The position numbers and the translations under genes were made by a program. The notes beneath the pieces were generated by a model, which saw only the letters and a list, made by a program, of their open reading frames with translations, had not been told where the DNA came from and did no database searches. From contig JAQGDQ010000009.1 of the NCBI GenBank assembly GCA_030141605.1, positions 837,001 to 901,000 of the forward strand: 64,000 nucleotides of DNA. Reading direction: 5' to 3'. The DNA is from Tubiluchus corallicola. Its lineage: Eukaryota; Priapulida; Priapulimorpha; Priapulimorphida; Tubiluchidae. The first letter of the stretch is position 1, and every line of letters begins with the position of its first letter. Shown here one piece after another: positions 13,496 through 22,907 of the stretch.

Positions 13496-14554
13496 GTGTG
13501 CTGAATGCATCCTACAAAAAATCATGAAAGACATTGTAACAAACTTCCAAAAATGACTCAATAAAATTATCAGACATAGTACAATCACAATAAAAAAACA
13601 TTTCCTTTTACAAATTTTGAAAATTTATTAACATTTCATTTACCGCATATTATCAAACAGAAAATGCCTAAATGAAAAACTTTAAATACCATTTTAAATG
13701 CATGTATACCTGGCATTTACACAACGCTGAATCCAGATTTTATAAACTTCACCATGAAGCTCCCTTCCATCAATCACAGCTTTCTTCATTAAATCCCATC
13801 CCAATTCAATCTCATCATTAAGAAATGCAGCTTCTATAGTCACATTATAAGCTTTTGTTGTTACACTAGTTGTCAGCTTCATCATATCCATTAACTCTAG
13901 GCACTCCTTCCATCTATTTGTTTTACATATCGCCTGTATGAGAAGGTTGCATGTTGTACTTTCCAACACGGGATATCGTGATCTTAACGTATCGTAGTGG
14001 TGAAGAATCTCCTCTTCACTAGATTCATCTGCACAGTTACCGCAGAGAGCGACATAATGAACTAAGACAGAGAGATTAGGTTTCGAGTTCATTTCACTTA
14101 AAAACTGCATGTAAGATTTACCTATTAAATAACATCTAGCAGTCACGCACATCTTCATTAATACTCCACCAAAAGTGGAAGCTCTATTGGGATAGGTTCT
14201 CGCTATATTTGCTCGGAAATCCCTCCAATCCTGCGAAGTAATAAATCTATTTCCCACATTTATAAACTCTGAAATTTCCTCAATGTACTGTTTTATAGAC
14301 TGTTCCATATCTAGCTGTTCACTATCAACATTATCGTCTAGCGATTCTGTACAATATCTCTTTAAAATATTAGACTCAGTTGGAACCAACCGGTTTAGTC
14401 TATAACTGGATGAGTTTTGTTTCACAAGCACAGAGGCATTCATGCATATGATACTAGACAATCTTTTACAGCAGCAGCCTGAATAACTGCGTAAACAAAA
14501 CCGTGAATATTGTCTCAATAATGCACGAATAAACATCGTCTTTACATCCATCAT
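6207..14554 (-). CDS. PRORP: Mitochondrial RNase P catalytic subunit, protein-only (PRORP/MRPP3)
   Basis: Endonuclease that removes 5' leaders from mitochondrial pre-tRNAs; in animals it acts with the TRMT10C-HSD17B10 complex. Nine exons in transcript order: 14554-13710, 12700-12578, 11467-11426, 11118-11018, 10271-10117, 9024-8885, 8581-8481, 6836-6745, 6332-6207. They give 574 residues (human about 583). The N-terminus is Arg/Ser-rich without acidic residues for much of its length, fitting a mitochondrial presequence. A PPR region follows (about 170-290). The central zinc site shows C340/C343 (GECSAC) with H550 and C570 near the end. The NYN metallonuclease domain has VVIDGLN (D401), [10 protein letters not shown] (D472, D473) and SGDMMRDH (D493), so the four catalytic aspartates are all present. 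The start is the first of two adjacent ATGs; M2 or M7 could also be used. The large first exon carries the PPR region. Confidence 0.95.
8770..8858. mobile_element. Fragment with pogo-like terminus
   Basis: The right end (…AAGCGAGAACTTACTG, ending at 8858) resembles the right end of the element at 4008-4671 (…AAGCAAGGACTTACTG). No matching left terminus was found, so this looks like a truncated relative. It lies in a PRORP intron, about 26 bp from exon 8885-9024. Confidence 0.35.
9435..9490 (+). repeat. tRNA-derived SINE head or tRNA relic
   Basis: An A-box-like stretch (CAGCTCGGTTGG, close to the tRNA A box) is followed about 35 nt later by a perfect B box GGTTCGACACC. Together they look like a tRNA gene missing the variable region and with a degraded acceptor stem. 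It is not foldable as a complete tRNA by eye, so a SINE head inserted in a PRORP intron is the likeliest reading. The body and 3' tail of such a SINE are not delimited. Confidence 0.5.
12818..13700. repeat. Tandem duplication, two units of about 420-460 bp
   Basis: Unit 1 (about 12818-13237) and unit 2 (about 13238-13700) share long identical stretches, for example around 12900-12985 and 13315-13405. Unit 2 differs by a large TG expansion at 13425-13500 and by loss of about 23 bp present in unit 1 near 13137-13160. The second unit stops almost at the 3' edge of PRORP exon 1 (13710). Intronic and non-coding. Confidence 0.85.
13407..13500. repeat. (AT)n(TG)n microsatellite
   Basis: A short AT run is followed by a near-pure TG run of about 75 bp, with a single CG interruption near 13491. 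It sits inside the second tandem unit of PRORP intron 1. It creates a spurious His/Thr-repeat open frame on the minus strand. Confidence 0.95.
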
Positions 14555-15929
14555 GTTGGCTGCCTCTCACACATTGAATGATTCCATAATCTGAAATTAA
14601 ACATTATACTGCTTGACACAATTGGCAAGATCCGTTTCTGCCACAGTACCTTTTACTTTTTAGCAGAAACACTGCTAGCCGACAGGTGAGCTACTTCTTA
14701 TAAAACAGATCAGGAACGAGATTCAAACACGTAAGCTTTTCCAAAATGAATTCAACTGAACTTTACTAATTGTCACCTACTAATTAAGTCTAGTCATGAC
14801 AGCAGTCTACCATATGTTAGGTATATTTATTCACAATACTCTAACATTTTCATATATACTTATCAAAATGAATAGTTTATTCTTCGAATGCAATGTGCCA
14901 GTTCATTGGGGCACATTTAAGGCGACTTTAAGGTGATGTTATTTCCGTAATCAATGTGTAGCTTAAATTTTTAATAAAATCTAGTGACACAAATTTCTCT
15001 GTATGCTACTTTTTATGCTAAATATAAGACCGTGTCAGACCACATTATTTACTTTACAAAAATCCATCAAAAACCTGCCATAGATGACTTTGCAAAACAT
15101 ATGAAAGTGAATTACACTTACATGTCTAGTTTGTTTACATAACAATTTGCAAAGTTGTACCGCATTTCACTAAGAATTACTGAGAACTAATAATTCAAGA
15201 TTGAACTGAGCAGCCATCGTATGAAGTTGTTTTGAGTAGCACCAAGGAAGCTATTTTTCATAATTTTCATAACTGCAGTGTGCGTATTAACGCTGCACAT
15301 AGTGTGAGCCTCATGAATAATTTGGATTTTGTGAGTGGTGTTAAATGTGGGCAGTCTTTAGCTGGTGCCTAAGAACACTGCAAAGGACGCTCGTGCTTGT
15401 CGACATCCCCATGCACCACAGGCACTGCATCGTGTACCACCTTGCTTTCTTGCTTTGTACTATTTCACTGTGTATTGCGGTACCATGTATCCCCTCTCCT
15501 TGTCCTGCACAGCATTCCATGATATGGTATAAGCAAATGTACCATGTAGTGTGCCAACTGCATAAAAAACTGCCAAACAAAAAAAAATCTTCTACGCATA
15601 TAACTGCAAAATACAACTGGTATGGTCAAGCAATCATTTTTGGGCACCAGTGTGCCAAGGCCTACAACACCATCATATCCAAAAGCATACATACATTCCC
15701 AGTCTAGAAACGTATTGCTCCGAATCATATAAATTAAAATTAGTAGCTGACTTCCCTTTCTTTTTGTGGCTGTAGGTGTTTCTGTAAAGCTATAGGCGTA
15801 AAAATTCCAATTTGTAGCTTCGTTGTCTGCCTGGAATGTTTGCTTTTACCATCATCATAGTGTAAAACGAGAATGTGTATGTGTATACTTTGCCACCATT
15901 GCCTACAGTCATCATCATCATCCAATGAA

Positions 15930-16188
15930 TCATAAGTCCAGGGACATGATTCTGCTCACCTCCCTATGCCAGGACTCCTTGCCCGCCGCAATGCCCCAAG
16001 TACATTTATTTCTAAGGATCAATGCTAAAGTGTTTAAATCTTTCTGTGCAAAATCTAAATATGTTAACATTTGTCCTCCTGTAGGTTTTTTAGCTGGTTC
16101 TATGGCTTGTTGAAGAGCTATCTTCACTGGAATATCATCATCAGGTAGTCTAAGCATATGTCCAATCTATCTTAAAAGGCGTCTTTTT
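15930..16188 (-). pseudogene. RTE-like non-LTR retrotransposon 3' remnant
   Basis: The minus-strand translation reads RRLLR-stop-IGHMLRLPDDDIP and continues to a terminal stop at 15930. It matches the conserved C-terminal end of endonuclease/reverse-transcriptase LINE proteins (the R-W-x-GH-x-x-R-x-P-D-x-x-x-P motif), with the expected Trp codon changed to TAG. Directly after the stop comes a short ATG/GAT-type repeat, which is typical of RTE-clade 3' tails. Only the last 80 or so codons remain; nothing upstream is recognisable. Confidence 0.7.
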
Positions 16189-17620
16189 AAACGAAAGTGG
16201 TACTGACAAGCCACTGACTTTAATTTTTTCATCTAAATTAAAGTATTTTGTCTTAAATGCTCGCTTACAGTCCTCAGCACGCTGTACGTGACACTATGGG
16301 AAATCTTTAGAAGCTTGGCGCTCACTATTTTCTAAGCGAAAGATTTGTTGTTGGTGCGCTAATTATTGCCGTCAAAGTGCGTTATAATTAGAAACTATTT
16401 ATAGCTAATATAAGCCGTTTATTATTAAAAATAATTATTCCAGTAACAGCTATCTTAACTGTGAGAGCACTGTGTAAGCGAAACAAATGTCATGGAATTT
16501 CAGCTCAACTTTATTTGTAATAAGCTACAGTAAATGTTCAGTTCTAGCAGTTCTCTTTGAGTGGTGTCATAATACATAATACGGCAAACGTCAACCAACC
16601 AAAGCTCACCTCACACTGGTCAATCAGGTACTTTAACTGACTGGCTGTTCCCACTACCCCAGACGTTTGCCCACAACTACCATGGTAAATACGTGCAAAA
16701 TATACTTAAAGAGCATAACACCATTATGGCGAACAAGGTTTATTGTATACACAACCACTAATGCGAACTCACAAATAAGAAATTTCGGCCTTTATTTAAC
16801 TAGTATAATGGCTTTGAATATAGCGTATTCGGTTATTGCATATTGCTTTTTATCTAGCCCCATTGTGTGCATTACTATAATTATATGTTTTTATTGCATA
16901 GTTTACCTTTGCCAGCTATTTGCAAATTAATTTACTGCTAGCAGAAGCCCCGCAAATTTTTTTATGTATAAATCCACTTCTAATCAACAATGAGCGAACA
17001 TCCGTAGTGTTCGTTTATTTAGCTAATGCAAAGCCAACTGCAGCAGCATTTACTGAATTAAAATTATAGGCATACTATAATGGATGTTGTCAGAACAATG
17101 GCTTTGCATCAGCAGTTTTCCAAGTGAGAACCAACCAAAATGGAATCTGTAATCAACTTGTTACTGCTCCTTCTGCTAAAAGCGACCCCTAAAAAGAGAC
17201 CCACATCACGTCACAGCCCCATTTCTACTCTTTGTAGAGAGCTGTATCTCCTTCCGAGAGCTCTACTGGGTGCAGCTAGAACATTTTTTTAGAGGCTGTT
17301 TAGTCAAAATTTCAAGAAAAATCGGGTCCAGAAAAACACCCGTTGCGGGATACCATGACTCTGCTGTGAATTCTAAATATACCTATAACGGCCACCGTTG
17401 AACCGGCTATCTAACCATTACCGGCACCACTTTCCCATTCTCTGTAAATAAGAAGTGTAACTTCTGCAAAAAATGGTCGAAAAGGGGCCATTTTTGGAGG
17501 GTTTTTTGCACCACATTCTTCCCAGTGGGTCCGATTCAAAAGATAAACCCCCAATGAAATGACACTAGATTGAGGCCTTTCGTTCGATATATAGATCACC
17601 AAAAATGGTGCCATCATGGT

Positions 17621-17725
17621 CCCATCATCGGAGCTGTAGCCTCGAATCTTATATATATATACATATATATATGTGTATTATATGTATATATATATAAGAT
17701 TCGAGGCTACAGCTCCGATGATGGG
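17621..17725. repeat. Perfect inverted repeat, 47-bp arms, 11-nt loop
   Basis: Arms 17621-17667 and 17679-17725 are exact reverse complements. Each has 20 or more bases of mixed sequence (CCCATCATCGGAGCTGTAGC…) followed by an AT-rich inner part, and the loop is 11 nt. A further TA run follows at 17732-17757. It could be the end of a palindromic repeat element, a foldback transposon relic or a structured transcript. Confidence 0.95.
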
Positions 17726-19394
17726 TCCGATGATATATATATATATATATATATATAATGCCCTATACCACCGAAACTAATATATACGATTAAATCTAAT
17801 CCGACATTCCAGGTGCAGCAATAAAGTTGTTGGGCATGCAGCATGAGGAGTTGTTAATATGTCTTGTCGAATAATCATCTTATCTGCTAGCTATATAATA
17901 ACAATGAGTCATACGATCAGTGGCTTGGTACCCAGTTGTTTTACATATGTGCAGTCACTTGTTTAGTGACTTGTTAAGCTTTCTTATAACATAATTGCAT
18001 GTTATGGTTTAGTAATGTTACGACTTTTGTGAAAATTGGCTTCTAAATATAAAAATGTGTTTATTTGTGTGGGTGTGCATGCATGAGTGCATATATGTGT
18101 GTGCATGTGTATAAATAAAACTAATATTCAGTATCAGTGTTTAATAATAAATGGTTATTTGTTTATTTGCAAGATTCTGTTTTAGTAACGCACCACAAGA
18201 AGTTATTGTCAACTGTGCAAACGCTAATGCGGCCCTGTTGAAAAGCAACTACAGAGTGAAAGGGTTAAAGTTGACTATACTGCAAAGTAGTTAATATTTG
18301 ACAGCATCTTCTAAAAGTATACAGATCCTCTATGAAGCTACACATTGTACATTATTTATACACTTTTATTGTTAATATGTGTTTGTCCATCTATGTAGTA
18401 ATCACACGTATATGACGAGCCACGTATGCTTATAGACTATCTAGGTTTTACAGTGGATTTTTCTGGGTCCCTTGTAGGTTTGCATCAATGATGTTATATT
18501 GCAATTATGTGATTAGATTATATTTACTTAGACAAAAAGGACAGACAAATGTTGCCGATGGACGAAGCATGCGGAAGACCTCACGAAAAACTGAACCCTT
18601 TAAAAAGTATTAAAAACTAATAAAAGACCATGTTGTATTTTCATGGTAGTTTGCTTTATATTTTCAGGTTTGAAATTTAACGTTGTTTTATATGTGAGGA
18701 ATATAATATACTGATTTCAGCACTGCACATAGCAGGAGGTTGCCAGACACTACTGCACAGAGCAGATAGTATTTTTTAAAGTTGATAGTTAGTAGGCCCC
18801 TTAATTATTACATTCACAAAGTTTAGCTTGAGCAATTTAAAATGTTACATAAGTCTTTTAAATGATCACCATAATCGTTTGACATGTATTTTTGAAACCC
18901 ATAAGTAGAATAGATGGATATCCTTGTCAATAAGTAAAATTCAGATTTTCTTTACCACAAAGCAAGATTTTCATTGACAGATTCAGGTTACATAATAAAG
19001 TTTTAATTTTCATACTGCACTTTAATCCCAAGACACTGGAAGATAATTTTATTGCAAATGTAAGTACAAATATCTATAATATTATTTTAGCAAAAGTTCG
19101 CATGGCGGTAGGCTTTATTATATTGAAGCCTAGCATGTTGATCTTTCACATAGGACCTTAATATCACGTACATATTGTAATCAAAATTATTAATTACTGT
19201 TATTTCTTATAATCAGGTACGCACTATGTTATGAAACGTTTCAAATTGTTATGAAACATCTTTGTTGTTTTTCCCGTTTGCTTATAGTTATTCTGTATTA
19301 TTAGTGCCAATTGCAGTCTGTTTTTTACTTTGGTCTGACCTTGTTATTGCCACTTACAATATTTCAACTTTTTGCAGCTCTTCTTCTTCTTTAT

Positions 19395-19530
19395 GAGCTA
19401 CAGGACTTTCAGAATATAGAATAGATACGTGTACGGTAATGAATTATAGTTTCTCAGATAATTTTGACGATACTGGACTGTTTACTTTAGAAAATCTAAA
19501 CTCCGCATTTGCCCTGCAAACAGTGAATGG
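19395..19530 (+). pseudogene. Decayed duplicate of the first exon of the 19906 gene
   Basis: This segment aligns with 19916-20060. Shared blocks include GCTACAG-ACTTTCAGA, TCTGATAATTTTG-type sequence, GATACTGGAC-GTTTACTTTAGA and GCATTTGCC-TGCAAACAGT. It lacks an equivalent ATG, has a deletion in the Asn/Thr/Ser stretch, and has no GTAAG donor at the matching place. It is probably a non-functional partial tandem copy about 0.5 kb upstream of the intact exon. Confidence 0.75.
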
Positions 19531-19905
19531 TGAAACCCTGTGGGGAAAAAAGTACTTTTAAAGAATCGTATGAGCTGCTCATTTGAATCCCAATATCTTT
19601 TGCACAGTTTACACTTTATGGTCATCTGTGAACTTAGTTTAATATTACAATATCAAGAGCAGGGGCCTCATTCTATTCTCTAAAACACAATCTTGATGAA
19701 ACAGGCTTATATAATCTCCAATTAATTCTGTAGTTTAACTTTGATTTTGTCGTTCTTTTCTAGGTTCATCTGCAATATTAAACCCTGACTCTATTTTGTG
19801 CAAGTAAGGAAAGCTTTTAAAAGTGCTGTGCTATTGTGAAAACAAATACAGAAATATCTTAAATCGTAGTCAAGTATACAAGTGACAAATTACTAAGTTG
19901 CAAGG

Positions 19906-20635
19906 ATGACTTCTCCATGGGCTACAGAACTTTCAGAGGACAACAATAAAACAGATACGAGCACTACACTGAGTTCATGTTTTTCTGATAATTTTGCTGA
20001 TACTGGACAGTTTACTTTAGAAAATCGAAACTCGGCATTTGCCTTGCAAACAGTAGATCATATTGCAAAATTAGGTAAGAATTATACTTTGTATTGTAGT
20101 ATTTGTTTTTCCAACTAAGAGCAAAGTCAACCCTGACTTGTTATTCACTGTATCTGGTATGGTAGCACAACTATCGAAACCTAGTTAATTTGTAATCATT
20201 GCTAACTTTTTTAACAAAATAATTAACATTACTTTTTCAAGTCTTAATGTGTGTGTGTGTGAATATGATTTAATCTTTTCAGAAAATCGTCTTAATCGTT
20301 TAAAAAGAAGTTCTGAACCATCTGCGAAAGACATTATCAAAAATTTGCAATGGGCAAATGAAGCCCAAGCTCAACGACTTGTCAGTGCTGACAATGAAGC
20401 TCGCATTTATATACCTTCAGACAATCAAGTATTGCAGACATTTGCACTTCAGAGAAAGTTATCACCTGCATCTATAGCACTCACGGAGGAAGAGATAATA
20501 TCATTGATATGTAACGATGAACTAGCTAAAGTAGTGCAAGATTTACAAGAAAGCAGTGAAGACACAGAAAACGTGAAATTAGTTGGCAAGGAAAAAAATT
20601 CTATGGAAGAAAATGAAGAGTCATGCAAGAAATAA
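19906..20635 (+). CDS. Two-exon gene of unknown function, 173 aa
   Basis: Exon 1 is 19906-20074 (donor GTAAGA, phase 1) and exon 2 is 20283-20635 (acceptor TTTTCAG). Together they encode 173 residues ending in a stop. The first 40 residues are rich in Ser, Thr, Asp and Glu. Residues about 45-90 (DHIAKLENRLNRLKR… onward) look alpha-helical with coiled-coil character. The C-terminus is strongly acidic and lysine-rich (EESSEDTEN.. to EENEESCKK), so it looks disordered. There is no signal peptide or membrane segment. I do not recognise the family. The good splice sites, closed phase and decayed exon duplicate upstream argue that it is a real gene. AATAAA at 21793-21798 is a possible but distant polyadenylation signal. 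Confidence 0.65.
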
Positions 20636-21214
20636 AAGGAGCAATCAAACAATTAAGAGTCTGCATGCAGCTCAAGTGTATAGTCTTGTCATGTGTCGTT
20701 GTTTTGTTATGAACACAGTATAGAACATCGGACCACAAGATTGCTGAAAGCACCACCTATTTTGTTGGACATTCGCATGAATAGGTCCTAGTTAATTATA
20801 ATAGATTATTGCTTGCAGTAGTGATGTTTTCCTTTATTTATCAATCCAATCATTTGCAGTAAATGGATTTCCATATGCTGTGATTTGAAAGGGTATATTA
20901 AACAAAACAATTTTGTTACGCAAATTTGCTAATCCACAGTCAGCTCAATATCTGCATTTTTCTATTAAACCACTATCCGCAACTGCAGTGCAAGCTAATT
21001 ATTTTAAAACCGTTCTAGATCCGCTAAAGTTCCAATATGCAGTACTACTTAAAGGACAAAATTTATTTTAATAGACAATTTGGAAGTGAATTATCTTTAG
21101 CAAATCCTGTGCAATGACAACTCAGATTTTGAAAAACTTGCAGCTGCCATACATAGTTGCTACTTTGCAGTCTGTACTCCATCAGGAAGACAGGAACAAA
21201 CAAAATAACTGCAA

Positions 21215-21392
21215 ATGTTAGGTAAGATCAACACAACAGGCTCATTTGCTGAATAGAGAGTGCACTTCACATTGTTTATGGAAGTTGTGGATTGACATTC
21301 GTGATGTTAAGTAAGATCAACACAACAGGCTCATTTGCTGAATAGAGAGTGCACTTCACATTGTTTATGAAAGTTGCGGATTGACATTCGTG
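21215..21392. repeat. 89-bp direct tandem duplication
   Basis: 21215-21303 and 21304-21392 are nearly identical, with only a few single-base differences (for example GGTAAG versus AGTAAG at the start). The high identity points to a recent event. Non-coding. Confidence 0.9.
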
Positions 21393-21964
21393 ATAACTGT
21401 TATCTGCAAAGAATCAATCTGCGATTATTTTTTGTTTGTATCCGGTAGGCATCCTTTTATTTTCAATAGCAAATTTGCAGACCGATCAGATGCGCAAAAT
21501 CACGGACCTTGATCCAATCCAGTCCACAGGACTATTGTCCACTCATTCCTGTTTGCTACTTCACGTACAGGCATGTGCAGACCATTTTAAATTTGCAGCA
21601 CCACATTCCAAACCTTAAATCTGATCTGACCAACCGTGGTTTTGATTTCAAAATGTGCTCCTGAATCTTGTTCCTCGAGAATACTCTACTCAGTTCTTCT
21701 AATCCCAGACATTTTCCCATGGGCGTGTATGCTCATTTGTATGATTCTGTTTAAAAAAATTGGCATCATTAAGTTTTGTGCATTACAGATTAAATAAATT
21801 TTTATGTATGGTAGTACAGTGCAGGAAGCAATAAAATTTGTCTAGCACACTATTGCCCTACTACTAATTGTTATACAATCTAGGTAGAGAAATAAGGTAA
21901 TAATGATAGTACATTAATAATGTACAATCAATAATGAGTTGCAACAAGAACTAGCACTACACAT

Positions 21965-22338
21965 TAGGGTGAGCTTCTGTACCAGAAAGCGAATTCGAAT
22001 CTAACCGAATTTTAGTATTTCGCATCCGAATCGAATTCGAATTAAGTTTGAGAGATTTTTTAACAAGTTTTCGAACCACTAGTAAAAAGTGGTCTTTTAA
22101 AGATCATGCATATCACTAGATTTTGTTCTGCAGTAAAACCACTATTAGTTTATTAAAAATTTTGCACAGAAACTGCAGCTAAATTGTGTTAATTACTTGC
22201 TGCTTCAAATATTTTAATGATAAAGAACATATGTAACTGAAGTGCTGAATTATTCGAATCTATAATTTTAGGTTCTAATCGAATTCGAATGTAAAAATCT
22301 CATTCTAATCAAATTCGAACGTTCGATGCTCACCCCTA
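21965..22338. mobile_element. hAT-type MITE, copy 2, complete with 8-bp TSD
   Basis: The 374-bp element begins TAGGGTGAGC and ends GCTCACCCCTA. It is flanked on both sides by the identical 8-mer CTACACAT (21957-21964 and 22339-22346). An 8-bp duplication with TAGGGGTG-type termini is diagnostic of the hAT superfamily. The interior is rich in GAATTCGAA-type sub-palindromes near both ends and has no transposase. This is the best-preserved of the four copies and the reference for the family. Confidence 0.9.
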
Positions 22339-22907
22339 CTACACATTAATAATATGTTGATATACGGGCTGTGCTTGTTTAACGTACACATGGTTTTCCA
22401 AGACTTATTAGCAAACAAAACGTTTTATTACATGATAACATAATACGAGTGTAGTTCTGTAAACAGTCTACCAATTTGTGGTCTATCAACAATCCATAAC
22501 ACGATATGTTTTATAAAAAAAATTAACCAAAAAATTTTCTTGGTGTTGAAAACTAGAGCCATTCGTTACCCATGTACAGTATAAGCAAGACAATGCTTTT
22601 GCTTTGTAGTTAATAAAACGGCATAAGAAGGGTCATTGTTATGGCATTTGCAGCTCATCCTACTTCTGTTCTTCGTAATTTCTTGTAAACCTGGTTGTCC
22701 AATACACTAATAATGAGCATAAAAGACAAGCATTAGAAGTTCCCTTTTGTGTTATAGAATGAACTGAAGAGATAGAAAGCATAATCTGCCTATTCTGAGT
22801 TTTCTGCTACGATACGGTATGCACGAAACAAACTATATTGACTCAAATGTTGCAGAAAACCTGTGCATCTTTTCTTTTGCTTTCGTTACGCCGGACTGGC
22901 ATTAAGC

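Larger units (their letters stand above)
14555..19394. other. Gene-free intergenic region
   Basis: No supported gene lies between the PRORP start and the exon relic at 19395. The start should contain the PRORP promoter (sequence just upstream of the ATG is GCAGCCAAC). The region holds a LINE tail (15930-16188), a comparatively GC-rich block (about 17150-17640) that ends in a perfect hairpin (17621-17725), AT dinucleotide runs, and otherwise AT-rich DNA. The 120-codon open frame at 15345-15707 overlaps frames on the other strand and shows no domain or splice support. Confidence 0.55.
20636..22907. other. Intergenic region upstream of GET1 copy 1
   Basis: No gene is supported. It contains a tandem 89-bp duplication (21215-21392), a hAT MITE with a perfect target duplication (21965-22338), and presumably the 3' UTR of the 19906 gene and the promoter of the first GET1 gene. 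Nothing else is recognisable. Confidence 0.55.

Noticed and set aside
13364-13588. His/Thr-repeat protein frame on the minus strand
   Set aside because: Translation of a TG microsatellite inside an intron.
15345-15707. 120-codon open frame on the plus strand
   Set aside because: Overlapping long frames on the minus strand, no domain, unusual His/Cys-rich composition and no splice support; most likely chance.
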